Origin: Erythrophleum ivorense | Lineage: Eukaryota > Streptophyta > Magnoliopsida > Fabales > Fabaceae | Reading direction: 5' to 3' | DNA: 64,000 bases | Assembly: GCA_026724425.1 (NCBI GenBank) | Contig: JAIUCV010000401.1 | Span: 558,001 to 622,000 of the forward strand | Shown here: piece after piece, positions 13,278-26,604 of the stretch | How the letters are laid out: each line of letters begins with the position of its first letter | How positions within the stretch are numbered: the first letter of the stretch is position 1 | Notes under the pieces: model-generated | What the model was told of the DNA's origin: nothing | The model's database searches: none | Seen by the model: the letters and a program-made list of their open reading frames with translations, nothing else | Program-made: the position numbers and the translations under genes

Positions 13278-16094
13278 ATAAACATCCACTCATGCATGAG
13301 AGAAAGAAGAGAGAGCTACCTTTGTTACATAAGCACACTTTTCCTTTTGGATTTGATTCTTCTCCCATGGCCACACACTCATAAGAAGGTGGAGTTTGTT
13401 TCCTTTGGCCTAAACACATCATATAGAAGCCAATTATACTATTGAACTAAATTCTAAAGCTACATATTCATTAGAAAAGCTAGGTAGTTCATATGGCTCT
13501 TTTATGGTCCCATAATGTACTTAATGAAGCAATCCTATTAAAACATGATCTTTGCTCCATTCTTCACTCATTTATAATTCTTGACTCCTTTTAAGCCTCT
13601 TGGAGTCATCACACAATCAAATCAAGGAGCATAGCTAGGTGTTATTTCTTTAAGCCATAATATGGAACCTATAACTACATCTTACTATCCATGGCTTCTA
13701 AAATTTTTTCAAGGCTTTCTCTCATCCTCTTCCATCATATAAGACTCAAAAAATCAAGTTTAGAACAAATTGAAACTAACTCTTGGTGCTCTAACCTCTC
13801 TAGGTAGTGGCTAGGCTTCAAGGAGACATCAAGTGAGTTTGCTTTGTTTTCTTGATGGAAGATGCATATAGGAAGCTTCTTAGAGATCTCAATAGCTCAT
13901 CTAAACACTCATTTAGGCCTAGGAATTCTTGTATCAAAACATAATTTTAAAGGAACACTTGAAACCCTAACTTTGCTATCTTAAAATCTAATGACTATTT
14001 GATTGTTTCCTTTGAATATTCTTATCTTTCTCCCTCATTTTCCTAAGATTCACTCTTGTTTTGGTTAGAAATCCAACCCCTCTTGGCTGGTCTTAGGTGG
14101 GGTGAAATACATACAAGAGAAAGGAATGGAAGAAGAAGCCTAAAACATCATGAATTACCTTAGATTCTTGTTTTCTTTGGCTTGTTCTTCACTTGGTTGG
14201 CCTCCTCCTTTAAATTTCAAAATTTCCATCTCTGTTCTACCCTCAATACAGACCCAAAAACATCCTCAAATCCATGAAAATAAAGAGGAGAAGAAGGAGT
14301 AGCAACTTGCTCAAGAGAAAGCTTGTATTTTCATAGAATTTTTTACCTTTTCTTGGCTTTTTCTCCCTTCAAAATCTCCTCTCTTTGTGTGCCTAGGAGC
14401 TGCCTTCTTTCTCTAGTTTATGGCTAGAAACAAGTTGTGGAAATGATGAGGAGAAGAAACGTGAAACTTAAAGAGGTTTAAAAAAGATTCTACTTTTTAA
14501 AAATTCCAATTTTGCCATTTCATCTTGGCATTTTCATTTTAGCTTTGTTTTAGCTCCTTTTTGAGATCCATCTTTTCCATCATAAAATTTGGTTTCCAAT
14601 CTTATAAAATGCTTTTGGAATCACTCAAATTGGAGTTGAAACTTTCACGAATGAAAAGGTCAAAGTTTAGGTCAACTAACATTAGAAAACGTACACCAGA
14701 GGGGTTTTAACTATCCCGGGGCTTCCCATGGTTTTCAAGACCTCTAAAAACCCTAAAGAACTCAAATTTATCATTTAAAAAGCCCTCTTATGAAAGTTCC
14801 AAAATTTGCCTAAAATTACAAAAATGCCGTTACATTTTGTAACTATTTCATTAATTTCTGTTTTGCCATTTTAGCCTTTGTTTTAGGGTACCTCTGGCCT
14901 CCTAAATTTATTATTTAATGTCTACATTATTATTCTAAATTTTCTAGACCTTAACTAATTCATTTCAAAAGACTCACTTTAAAAATGCATCCATTTTCGT
15001 TATTTTAACGAAAACTGGACATTACATATATCTACTTTAATCTTATATTTGCTGCACATGTATGATTTTGAATGCTAAATCAATGGTTGGCTATCTGATA
15101 TATTGTGATTGGACCTTATAAGTTCATGGTGAAGCTATGGTACAGCTGCCACCTGTGTATTATGTTTTGATCAAGCATTGGATTATGATTAAACCCTTAT
15201 ATCCACTAAGCTTAGGTTGTACTCATTGGAGAGTTAGTGCTGTTGACGAGCCTCTCCTAGTGTTAATGGCCTTTAACATGTGAAAATGTGATTGCTAGTA
15301 TGAGATAGTAGTCACCAATAGCCTAATTGTTTCATTTATTGATATAACTGGTATATTTTCTAATGTTTATCTGATTTCATGTACATATGTTAATTAAATT
15401 AGAATATATGAATGGAATTTACCTTTGGTTACTAAGATTTACATTTCACCCCATTTCATAGGCTAACTATTTCAGGTGAAGGTCCTTCAAATAAGGATAA
15501 AGGGAAGTAAGTGGATGAACATCCATGAGCTAAGACCATGTGTGGGAAATTTTACACCTGGATAGATCTAATCTAAGATAGATGCTAATTTTTGCTATTC
15601 ATTTGTATAGCATCATCATTATGTAATTATGTTGACAAGTATAGATATTTTGTGTTTTAGTAAACAATGATGTAACTAATAGGGAGTTAGACTCTTTGCA
15701 ACTTGGAATTTGATATATGCACTTATATGTCTAATATAGAACCTTATTGATCCTAAAATATAGTCTATTATCTAAGAGTGTAATCATGTGATACCTTAAT
15801 TGTTGACTTAGACTAGTAATGTATGTAGCCTATATTGGAATCTATATTTGGATGATGATGTTTGTAGTTATGAATCGTTATTGCTGTCATTAATATATAA
15901 ATTGCTGATGTATGATAGTAGATGAGTAGGAACCAACACCTAGGATTTAGTTTGGTAATAAGAGACATGCTGAGTATATTAGGCAAATGATTGCCATTAG
16001 AGCCTTATAAATTAAGGTAGAGTGACCCTAGAGTGTTATTAGAGAGAGAGCTAGAGTGCATGGGATAAAATTTAGGAGGTATAGGTGCAGAAGA

Positions 16095-16520
16095 GGGTCA
16101 CGCCACAGCCAAGAATAGCTTAGTCACAACTAAGTGACAATCAGAAGTGAGGAATGTCGTAGCGTAAGGCAAAAATTTTACCTAAGGAGGGTAATGGAAT
16201 GTAACTTTATTGCGGTGCAAGTACTTTCATCATGGTACAATTTAAATAAATTAGGTTGAGAGTTCTAAGAGGTGTACCGGCCACATCGCCACATAGGCTA
16301 GCTACGACGAGAATTGTGAAAACATGAATAGTAGGTCCTCGAGAACACTTCGCTGCGGCCTAAAAAACCCAAGTCATAGCCCAAGGTGTAAATTTTAGTT
16401 TTGAGTTACAATAGCTACTTATGTTGTGGCGCAGGTGTACCAAATCGTGGGGGGAGTCCCTAAACTTGGTGTTTAGGTTCTTATAACCAATTTAGCCACT
16501 GCAAGGAAGGTCCAAGTCAT
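16095..16520 (+). repeat. CpG-type array in the split B LTR, strongly decayed
   Basis: This lies at the place of the array at 50045-50500. Remnants include cacgccacagcc, cgtagcgtaaggc, ttgcggtgc and cgctgcggcc. Many sites have lost CpG to TG or CA, as expected for an older methylated copy. Confidence 0.6.
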
Positions 16521-18169
16521 GGCAAAGGATTCCAAACTCCTAATTTTGACTTAGATACTTTGAGGCTTACTATGATAATATTGTGCAATGACTTGGAAAT
16601 ATTTATAAGAGGTTTTTGTAAGTTGAAAACAATAGCAAGATGAATTAAAAATCTTAAATGATAATTACGATCACTTGTAGATTTGATTAGTTGTGGTTGT
16701 TAGCTAATGACCCTAATGATATCAAGGTCCAAATTTTCTCACTTTCTCCTATTTTAATTAATTATAATGACTTTAGACCTTGATTTGCAATTACTAATGT
16801 AACATCATATTTATCTAGCATTTCTTATTCATATCTTAGCTTCCTTTCGTTGGCATAACAATTCTTAAGGAAAGAAATTTAAAATAACGAAATATTTTAC
16901 ATTACATAGTACTTAAATGTTTTGTTTTGCCCTCTAATTAAAATACATTCATACAACTCAAAACCATCACCAAATGTTCAATAAAATCTGAGTTTGGAGC
17001 ATACATACACAAAATCATCAAATCAGTCTCAAGTTCTGCTACTAGATTTTTGGTGCCAAATTTGGAAATTTGTAACTAATTTTAAAAAAATTGAAATCAA
17101 GAATACAATACCATTATGGAAATCTACAGATGTTAACTTTAGGTTAAAAATAATTCTAGACTAAAATAGAAATGTTTAGCCATTGAAAATCGATAGAACA
17201 ATACCAAAGGTACTACTGCATTACTAATATTGACTTCAAACTTCAAAAATTCATATCTCTTTGCTTAGACCTCCAAATGAGGTGATATCAATGGCCATGA
17301 AAAGCTTATTATGTCTATTTTATGCTTATACAATTTTAAGAGCATTGGATATCATTTAGCTCTTGAATGACATAGGAGAAGAAATTGATCATATAAATAG
17401 TAACCATATCAGTTTAGCAGCTTTTTGGCAAGTTTGAAAATTCATAATTAATTCTCTAAAGCTCTAAATAATCTGGTATTTGATTTCCCAAAATGCTCTA
17501 GATAAGATCTACATGCAAGCTAAATTTCATGGGGAATTTCGTGCATTTAGTCAGCTTGTGACATAGGGTTGCAAAATGGCATTTTTATGCCTCTTTAAGG
17601 GTCAATTTGACTTCTAGCTTTTCTCGGACCACTTGAGCATATGGGAAAGTATAAAAATAGCCTACAAAACATGTCCCAAGAGTTTGAAAACCTAGACCTC
17701 ATAAATTCACTCTCCTACTTGATAATATATGCAAGGAACATACATGTATCATTTTGCTTTTCCATGTCAAAAGCATACACTATCATTCATAGGGGTCCAA
17801 TTCTCATACATACACTATATATCCATATATTTACAAGTATTCAAGGGCTTATAAATCATTGGGTTACGTATTTTGACAATAAAATAGTTACAAAACAACT
17901 ACTTAACAAATTCCTTGCCAATCTCCTTGCCTTTAAGTATGGTGGCTCCCATTTCTTGGTTCACTTGGTCTACCTAGACATGTTAGGCAATGGGGAGGGA
18001 AGACAGATTCTAGGAATCTCATTAGCCCTCCTCCCTTTCAAACACACATAATGGATGCAATTTCAAGTTTAAAAATGCATGCATGGCTATCTTGAAATTC
18101 ATAAACATACATAGAACATTTCCTTCATTCAAGAAGTCACATACAACATACATAGGCTTGCTAAGACAA

Positions 18170-18330
18170 TGGTTTAGCCTCACCCATTCTCTTTGGGACT
18201 TTTGGACTTGCCTCACCCATTTTCAAGAGACTTTTGACTAAGCCTCACTCTTCTAGAGACTTTTGGCTTTGTCTCATCCATTCTCATTCTCACCCTAGCT
18301 AAGGAACTTTTGGCTTCACTAAGCTCATAC
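18170..18330 (-). repeat. Unit array in the E1 3' LTR
   Basis: About five units are readable on minus as GGGTGAGGC-AAGTCC followed by AAAAGTCC. Plus-strand landmarks are the repeated 'gacttttgg' and 'cctcaccca'. Confidence 0.8.
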
Positions 18331-19528
18331 AAGCCAAAACATATTCACAAGGCATCTTTCAAGCACATAAACAAAGCATCATGGTACCATGGCATATACA
18401 TATATACTAGAAAAATTTTTCATTGCTTAAACATACACACACATATTCAAAGATAAGAAAACACTTATACATGCATGAGAGAAAGGAGAAAAAGCTGCCT
18501 TGAATGCAAGAACACACTTTATCCTTTGGAATTCCTTCCTCTCCCTTGGCCAAACGCCTACAAAGAGGTGAAGCTTGATTCCTTTAACGTAAATACATCA
18601 AATGGGATCTAATTACACTCTTGAAATCATCTCCAATGCCACATACACTCTAGAAATACTTTGGCACTCATATGGTTCAATTATGGTTCCATAAAGCACC
18701 TAATGAAGCAACACCAAGAATTCATGATCTTGGCTCCATTTTATCCTTCCATCTATGGTTCTTGATTCCATTTAGACTTATTGGAGCCATTACACAATTA
18801 ATTTGAGGAGCCTAGCTATATGTTTCTTCTTTAAGTTACAATATGGAACCTACACCTCTATCTCACTTTCTAGGCTTCCTAAAATTTTTTCAAGGCTTCT
18901 TCTTATACTTTCCCATTATATATGATACAAATATAAGCTTGAAAGAAATTAAAACACTCCCCAGGTGCTTCCCCTCTTCTTGGTTGAGCATGACTTCCAA
19001 TTGCACCCATGGAAGTTGTTTTACTTTCTTTAATGGGAGATGCATATGGGAGGCTTCCTTGATGTCTTAGGGACTCATACGAGCTCTTAAACACCTTAAA
19101 TTATGGCTAGAAACTTTCCTACATACCAAGGTACAACTAAAACCCTAGGTTATGCATCTTGTAAATTCATGGTTCTTTCTTTGTTCTCTTTGCATATTCT
19201 TATTTTTCACACTATAATTCTTATGTTTCACTCTTAGTTTGGTTCAAAACTCATCTCCCCTTGGCTATCCTAGGAGTGGTTGAACCACATATCTATGGAG
19301 ACAAGAAGCAAGTATGGAAACAAGAAATTTACCTCGATTTTCTAGCTTTTCTTAAGATTTTTTTCCTTTGCTTTAGTCTTCCCCTTGAAATTTGAACTTC
19401 TCCCCTCTGATTAGAGCTCAAAATAGATCCAAATATTTCAATAAAACCATAGAAAGAAAGAGGAGAGCAAGCTTACTAAAGGAAAGACCATGAAATTCCA
19501 TCAATTTTCATACCTTTTGCTTAGTTTT

Positions 19529-19550
19529 TTTCTTCTTCTTCTTCTTCTCT
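19529..19550. repeat. TTC/TCT short tandem repeat
   Basis: A run of about six TTC units lies in the pyrimidine-rich leader part of the E1 LTR. On the sense strand it is a GAA run, in the same place as the GAAGAAGAAGG stretch of A-I copies (for example near 21720). Confidence 0.8.
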
Positions 19551-20199
19551 TCTCTTGTGTACCTCTCTCCCTTGGTTTCACTTTCTATTTTGGGTAGTAA
19601 AAAGGTTAGCTAACATTAGGGAGAAGTGGGACGTATTACTTAAATAAGAAGGGATTAAAAATTGTTTCAAGAAAATTTCATATGCGTCCTTTCTTTTTGG
19701 CATTTTCATTTTAGGTTTGTTTTAGCTCCTTTTCAAGAATCATCTTTTTCATCATAAAATTTAGCTTTTCAATCTTATAAAATACCTTTGGAATCACTCA
19801 ATTTGGAGTTAAAACCTTCCCGAATAGAAGGGTCAAATTTTGGGTCAACCGTTATTAGAAAAATGTACACTGAAGGGGTTTTAACTGTCTCGAGGCTTCC
19901 CATAGTCTTCAAGGCCTCTGAAATTCCCAAAAAACTCAAAATTTTCATTTTAGAAAGCTCATCTGTGATTATTCTAACAATTGCCCAAAATTACGAAAAT
20001 GCTGTTCTATTTCGCAATTATTTCGTTAAATTCTGTCTGGTCATTTTGGCTTCAGTTTCAGGATACCTATGCCCTCTTATTTTCATTATTTGATTTGTAG
20101 ATTATTATCCTAATTTTTTTGGACTTTAACTCTTTTGTTTCAGAGGACTTGCTTTTAATACTTATTCGGTTCGTCATTTTTATGGACCTAGACATTACA

Positions 20200-20213
20200 T
20201 TTCTCCCCCCTTA
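20200..20213 (-). other. Polypurine tract of E1
   Basis: On minus this reads TTAAGGGGGGAGAA followed at once by the LTR start TGTAATG. A G-rich tract next to the 3' LTR is the known primer site for plus-strand DNA synthesis in Ty3/gypsy elements. Confidence 0.88.
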
Positions 20214-21029
20214 AATAAAATTTCATCCTCAAAATTTAGATAACATACCTGATGGGAAAAGCTTTAGATGTTTCTTTCTCATCTCTTCTTCTAGCCCCCA
20301 AGTAGCTTCTTTGAGGGATAACCCCTTCCAAACCACTTTTACCAGTGGTATCGTCTCTATTCCATAACTGCTTGAGTCTAATATCCACGATCTGATCTGG
20401 TGATACTATAAAAGATAGATTATCTTGTAATTGCACATTTTCATATTCTATGACATATGAGGGGTTGAGCTAGTACTTTTTGAGCTGGGATACATGGAAT
20501 ACATTGTGTACTTGGCTAAGATTTGGGGGAAGAGTAAGTTTGTAGGCTATAGGTCCTACTTTATTAAGAATTTGGAATGGACCTATGTATTTTGGACTGA
20601 GCTTTTTACTTTTGATGAACCTACCTATCCCTGCGACTGGAGACACTCTAGCAAAGACATAGTCTCTAACCTTAAACTCCAATGGTCTTCTCCATCTATC
20701 TGCATAACTTCTCTATCAACTCTATGCTGTTAGGAGTTTCTTTCTTATGGTCTCAATTTGCCTAGAGGCGTAGTCCACTAACTTTGGGCCTATTAGGCTT
20801 TTTTCTCCTAGCTCAACCCTACACAATGGGGATTTACACTTCCTCTTATACAGTGCCTTATACAGTGCCATCTGAATACTAGCATGATAACTATTATTAT
20901 AAGTAAACTCTACTAGAGGCAAGTATGTATCCTAGTTTCCCTTCATTTCTGAAATACATGCCCTCAACATGTCTTCTAAGGTTTGGACGGTTCTCTCTGT
21001 CTCACCATTTGTCTGAGGGTGATATGTTG
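20214..21029 (-). pseudogene. E1 pol fragment: integrase C-terminal part and chromodomain
   Basis: Read on minus from 21029 down, the fragment begins in the integrase core at YHPQTNGETERT, which holds the Glu of the D,D,E triad, then TLEDMLRAC. It continues through PLVEFTYNNSYHASI (20722-20922) and the GPFQILNKVGPIAYKLTLPP block (20470-20682). Last is a chromodomain: NLSF, then DIRLKQLWNRD in one frame and an EATWGLEEEMRKK-like stretch in a shifted frame near 20290, so a frameshift lies inside the chromodomain. The chromodomain is thought to guide integration to modified chromatin. The reading ends just before the polypurine tract. The fragment is cut on its upstream side by an LTR at 21030 and resumes at 28386. 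It is not functional. Confidence 0.88.
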
Positions 21030-21617
21030 TGCAATATCCGGTCCTTTGAAAATGAAAGAAAATATGAGAAATGTAACGTATAGTTTCTCCATTAACAAAC
21101 GAAACTCACCAAATACAAAAGAAAGTCCCCTAAAATGATGTAGTTAAGGTCCCAAAAAATTTGGGAAGCATTCTAGACTCCTAAGAATGAGAATTCCAAG
21201 CTCAGACGGAAAGAAAAACAAAGCTAGAATGAAGAAACAATTTCTTACGAAAAGCTTACACAACGTAATGGTATTTTTGTAATTTTGAGTAAATTTTGGA
21301 ATTCACACAAGAGGACTCTTTAAATGAAAGTTTTGAGTACTCTGGGGTTCTTAGAGGTCTTGAAAACCATAGAAAGCCCTGGGACAGTTAAAACCCCTCT
21401 GGTGGACGTTTTCCAATGTTGGTATACTTGAACTTTGACAAATTCTTTCAAAAAGGTTTTAGCTCTAATTTGGGTGATTCCAAGGCATTTTACTTAATTG
21501 GGAACCTAAATTTTATAATGGAAAAGATAGTTCTTAAAAAGGAGCTAAAACGAAGGAGAAACAAAAATACAAAGTACGAACGGCAACATTGGAATTTTTG
21601 AAAAAATCACTTTCCTA

Positions 21618-21633
21618 CACCTATATATAGGTG
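21618..21633 (+). promoter_or_regulatory. Putative LTR promoter with palindromic TATA box
   Basis: CACCTATATATAGGTG is a perfect 16-base palindrome around TATATATA, about 590 bp from the LTR start. It is followed by GGCGCC, a pyrimidine run and a donor-like AAGGTATGT at 21749. The matching site near 57504 is decayed. Promoter function is inferred. Confidence 0.55.
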
Positions 21634-22626
21634 GCGCCCCACTTTCCCCTTCATTTGGAATCAGAATTTTTTGCATAATTTCAGAAGAAGGGAGCTAGGG
21701 TTTGGGTGCACAAGAAAGGAAGAAGAAGAAGGAGAAAATCCAAGCTTAAGGTATGTTTTCATGCTTTTCTTCATCCACACCTCCTCTCCTCCCTTCTCCT
21801 TTGTTTCCTTTAATTAAAATGGAGTTTATAAATCTGATTCAAAGGAGAAATTCAAGGGACATTTCGGATTTGAAGAGAGGAGCTTGGATAAAGTAAGATT
21901 CAAGCTAAAATAAGCAGGAAACTAGGTAAAATTTCATCCTATGGTTGATGTCTTCAACCACCCTTCTTCTCCATTTCGCCTAACCCTAGGAGCTATAGGA
22001 GGATCTGATTTTTAATCCCAACCAAGCATGAATCTTAGGTATTTGATGGAGAAGAACAAGAATATGCAAAGAAAACAACAAAATAACCATTAGATTTCAA
22101 GATGCAAATTCTAGGATTTCAAGTGTTCCTTCTAAATTATGATTTTGTGTGATGATCCTAGGTGTAATTAAGAGTTTAAATGAGTTCTTGAGACCCCTAA
22201 GATACTCCCCACATGCTTACTCCTTTAAGAAAATAAAGAAATCTCCAAGGAGGCCAAAAACCCCCTATGTCTCGCCCAAACCAAGTTCTCCTAGCTAGGG
22301 AGAGTTTTAAATTTTTCTGAAGCCATTCTTGAGTCATATTTGATGAACGAAAATGAGGGGAGCCCTTGGAAAAAATTTAAAACTCATTGAAAGTGATTTG
22401 GTGCCTTAGGTTCCATATTATGACCTAAAGAAGTAACATGATATTAGGCTCTTTGTTTTAATTGTGTGATGACTCCAAGAGGCTTAAAAGGAGTTAAGAA
22501 TCATATTTAAAAGGAAAGAATGGAGCCTAGAAATTATTTGAAGAGTGTTACTTTATTAGGTGCAATTATGGACCATAATAGGGTTTAGAGAATAACCTAG
22601 TATCTAAGCTAGTAGTGTGGCCTTAA

Positions 22627-25600
22627 TGTAACATCCAATTCCTCCGTAAACGTGAAAAATGCGATGTTCAGTTTCTTTGTAAACGTCAGAAATAGGCCAA
22701 ATATAAAAAGGAAGTCCTTAAAATAGAAGGAATTGGGGTCAACTAAAATTATGATAAAATTTTAAATATTAAAAAATGAGGATTTGAGGTTTAAGATGCT
22801 TAAAAACCAGAGCCAGAAGTGCTTAAAAAATTTGCCGAAAGAAATAGGGGCATTTTTGTAATTTTTAGAAAATTTTGAAAACTCACAGAAAGCCTTTTTA
22901 AATGAAAAATTTAAGCTTTTTAGGTTCTTAGAGGCCTTGAAAACCATGGAAAGCCTTAGAGCAGTTGAAACCCCTTCGGTGAGCGAGTTCAGTAAAAGTT
23001 GACCAAAACTTTGACTGAATAGTTCGGAATAGTTTTAAATCCAATTTGAGTGGTTCCAAAGGCATTTTATAAGTTATAAAGCCTAAATATTATGATGGAA
23101 AAGACAGATTTCAAAAAAGAGTTGAAATGGGCCTAAAATGAAAAAGCTAAGAAGAGGGACTTAGATGCAAAAGTAAAAAGTTGCATAAAGTGACTTTTAG
23201 CTTCTTCTTATCCACGTTCTAGGAGCTCCTCTGACTAAAATGCTCTGTTTTTGCCCAAAAAACAGAGAGGAGACTGAGAGAGAGAGAGTGGCGCATAAGA
23301 GCAAGCTCAAGGGAAGAAGAAAAGCCAAGAGAAAGGTATGAATTCATGGAAACTTTTGCTCTTCCCTTTAGAAAACTTCTTCCCCTCCTTTCCTCCTCTC
23401 TTCCTATAGATTTAGTGAAATGTTTAGTTCTATTTTGAGCCCAGAACAGAGGAAAAAATTTCAAAATTCAAGGAGAGGGTTGAAGCAAGGAAGAGAGCTC
23501 TTGAGATAAGCTTAGAATCAAGGTGATTTTTCTATCTTGGTTGCTTCCTTTTTCTTGCCCTTTGTGTGTGGAGTTCTACCAGAATAGAACCATCTTGGGG
23601 GGAGGATTTTTGTCCAGAAATCAGAAAGAATTGTGGGTTTTAGACCATGAGGAGTTAGTAGATGCAAGGAAATTGGAAGAAAAGCTAATGGAAATCAAGT
23701 TAGGAAAGTATAGAGCTCTTGGACACTTTGTAAAAACTAATTTAATCCATGAATTTTCTTGCATGTGTAAAGGTTTATTTGAGTTTCTAAGACCCCCAGG
23801 AAGCCTCTCAAGTGTCTTTCCCATCAAGGAAAAATAAAAAACTCCATGGGCTCCAAATGGTGTGTCACTTTCGACCAAGACTAGAGGAATAGGCTAGGGG
23901 TTGTTTTAATTTATTCTAGCCTTGGTTTGGGACTTCATATGATAATAGAAGGTGGGAGGAACTCTTGGAAAAAATTTAGAAGCCATGGATTGGGAGATGA
24001 GGCAATGGCTTCCATAATGTGACCTTATGAAGTAACTTGTGTCTAGGCTTTTGTAAATGAATATTTAATGGCTCCAAGGACCTTAAATGAGGTCAAGAGG
24101 CCTAAGAATGAGAAGAGAATGGAGCCAAGAACTTGAATCATGATGGTTGCTTCAATAGGTCATTTATGGAACCATTATGTGACTTACGGAACCAAGTATG
24201 TTCTTAAATATAAGTTTAATGTCCTAACTTGTTTCAAGAGTGTAATTAGCTTTCATATGATGTTTCTAGGCTAAGAAAAATGATCTCCATCCTCTTGGGT
24301 GTGTGAGGTCAAGGGAGAGGACTCAAGGCTTAAGGAAAAAGTGTATAAATGCAAGCAAGGTAGTTCTCTTCACCTTTTCTTATGCATGGATGTGTGTTAG
24401 TTTGTCTTAGAATGTGTGTATGTATATTTTCAAGCCATGAAAAGTATGCTAGCATGATTTCATATACCATGATTTTATGATGACATATTATGTTTCATAT
24501 GATGTTTTGATGTGTGTTTAGGTTTACTTGAGTGTGGTGAGGCCAAGAACCCTTAGCCATGGTGAGGATGAGCCAAGAACCCTTAAGATTAGTTGAGACA
24601 AAGCAAAGAGTCTCCCAAAAACAAGATGGACTCTCAAAAGCATGGTTGAGTCTAATAATGTGTTAAAGAATGGGTGAGGCAAGTCCAACATCCACAAGAA
24701 ATTGGGTGAGGCTAATCCACTTGCTTGGCAAGCCTTTGTAATGCTATGTATGATATTCTCAAGTGATGAAAATGCTTCTTGAATGGTTGCATATGTCAAC
24801 ATGACCATACATGCATTTATGAGACTTGTTTGCATCCATTATGTATGATTAAATGAGAAATGAGCTATTGGGATTCTTTGAATCTCATCCCCTCCTCTCT
24901 AATGCTATAAAATGTTAGGTGAACTAAGTGGATATGCTAATGGGAGCCAACAATACTAAAGGAAGGAGATTGATAATCATATGTTTAGCTTTTGCCACTT
25001 TAAGTCTATGACTGTACCATAGGATCTATATGATGTTGTAAATGGTCTATGACCCTTGAGACATGTATAAATATGCTATTATGTGATGTTTAGATGTATG
25101 AATATGATGTATGACCTCTAGCATTTACTTTGAGTATGTAATGCCAAAGTGTGGGTTGAATGGCCAAAATGAGATGCATAAGGTTTGGGACCATTTGGGC
25201 AGCTCACACAAGTCTTAAATGTGCTTTTAGACTTGCCCAAAAGGTGCCAAGACTAAGAGAAATCCATTTGGCAACTTTGGTACCTTATATGGAGCCAAAA
25301 TTGACCATTATGGAACCCTATGTCACTTTTTGGCCAAATGAGTTAGTCTTGATCTAAAATTTGGTATGCAATCAGGTCTCATTAAGAGTTTTTTAGAAAG
25401 CTAAAGATCATAATTTTCGGAGGTCTACAGAATATTTGATAATTTTCAAACTTGGCAATTTTCATGGTGTCTGGTTTGCTCACTATTCATTTGGTCCGAA
25501 ATTAAACTCTGTCACTCAAGGCTCAAATGATGTCCAATTGCCATGAAATTTTATATAGAGAAACTAGACAATCACAATGACTCGTGCCATCTAGAAGCAC

Positions 25601-26294
25601 CATCTCATTTGGAGGTCTAGAGAAGGAGATATGAATTTTTGAAGTTTTTGTCCAGATCAGTAAATTTGCCTGACCAGAAGTACTGTTCCATCAAATTCTG
25701 AGGTTTGGGCTTAATGAACTGATCTGGAGATATTTTTACTCTCTAGGTAACATCCACATCTTTCTAGATTGGTATCATTTGCATTGATTGGATTTTTGTG
25801 AAATTAATTGGACATTTTCAAAGTTTTTTGCAGAATTTTGTGATAGTTCTAGAATTCAGTCTGACCTTTGGACCATTTTGGATGTCAAACGCCCTCTGTG
25901 ATGAATGTCTTTTAGTGTGAAGTAGACATCCATAGCTTCCCATAATGACTAATATTGTATGATTTCAATTTTTCTAAAATTAGTTATGATTTTCCAAAGT
26001 TTGACCAGAAAAGAGGCCAAATCAGGCCGAAAATATACTTGATTATTTTGAGCTCCATTTCGGTTTCTGAGTTGTGGGCATGATTTTGAGATGGAAATGA
26101 GTTTTATTGATGTATTTAAATGAGAATGTATAGCATGAGCTCACACAGTCCACGTGACACCAAATAGAGTTTTTAAGTATGACGCAACACAAAGAAAGTC
26201 ACTATTTTTTCCCTTTTGCCTTATATCTTCATGAATATAATGATGTGAGACATGTATATATATGATATGATGAGCTAGAAGTTATGGTGTTACA
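22627..26294 (+). mobile_element. A-I solo LTR nested in another A-I LTR
   Basis: It opens TGTAACATCC and closes TATGGTGTTACA; length 3,668 bp. Flanking bases are cttaa (22622-22626) and cttag (26295-26299), one transition apart. The rejoined flanks match the uninterrupted A-I copy near 7355-7380 (tactcttagaatgtg), so the empty site is visible. Both host and insert are on plus. Confidence 0.9.
24530..24735 (+). repeat. Unit array, variant form, in the LTR at 22627-26294
   Basis: About six units. The first two carry GCCAAGAACCCTTAG in place of CCAAAAGTCCCT, and later units keep GGGTGAGGCAAGTCC. This variant is shared with the arrays at 26605 and 58830 and with the antisense arrays at 42090 and 54550. 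Confidence 0.8.
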
Positions 26295-26604
26295 CTTAGA
26301 AATTATTTCATGAACCTAATAGGCTTCCATAAATTGTGTTTAGGCTAAGAGAAACCTTCCCCACACTTTTGTAGGTGTGTGGCCAAAGCAAGGGAGGGAG
26401 TTTCAAGAGAAAAAGTATGTGATTGTGTGCAAGGTAGCTCTCTCCACCTTCTCTCATGCATGGACGTGTGTTTAGCTTGTCTTAGAATGTGTGTATATGT
26501 ATTTTCAAGCCATCAAAAGTATGCTAGCATGATTTTATATGCCATGATTTCATGATGTCATGTTATATTTTTAAATGAATGTATGATGTTTGTTGAGTTT
26601 GTTT

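Larger units (their letters stand above)
4706..15026 (-). mobile_element. A-II solo LTR holding two nested LTRs
   Basis: The five bases tatat occur at 4701-4705 and again at 15027-15031. The plus strand opens TGTAACACCATA and closes GGACATTACA, so the sense strand is minus. Own segments are 4706-5592, about 9448-10255 and about 13283-15026, summing to about 3.44 kb, the same as the A-II LTR at 44633-61210. Nothing internal to a retrotransposon remains, so it is a solo LTR left by recombination between two LTRs. Sequence resumes beyond 15026 in register with family B, which confirms the empty site. Confidence 0.92.
3631..16797 (+). mobile_element. Family B LTR, split by an A-II LTR and cut by element E1
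   Basis: It begins TGTAACACCCTAAAATTAAT at 3631, inside the E2 LTR; the five bases before it are aaaca. The own sequence is 3631-4705 and about 15032-16797 (about 2.84 kb). The interruption at 4705 carries the duplication tatat on both sides. It aligns throughout with the complete B LTR at 47899-50802. Its last part is missing because E1 starts at 16798 and the far side of E1 was deleted. Landmarks are a TATA-like box near 4200, donor-like GGGTAAGTAT near 4343, a conserved GC-richer block at about 15100-15290 and a CpG-type array at 16095-16520. Strand is inferred from TATA and donor order. Confidence 0.85.
16798..20199 (-). mobile_element. 3' LTR of E1 (A-II)
   Basis: Length is 3,402 bp. 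The minus strand starts TGTAATGTCTAGG at 20199, directly after the polypurine tract, and ends in GATGTTACA at 16798. This fixes the sense direction of the whole A family. It carries the unit array at 18170-18330, a hairpin relative near 18007-18022 and a TTC run at 19529-19550. Confidence 0.9.

Noticed and set aside
17641..18051. Open frame of 136 codons on plus
   Set aside because: It lies wholly within the E1 3' LTR on the antisense strand; the matching parts of other A LTRs have stops.
23523..23837. Open frame of 104 codons on plus
   Set aside because: It is LTR leader sequence of an A-I copy; equivalent frames at 6480-6990 and 46270-46600 are broken.
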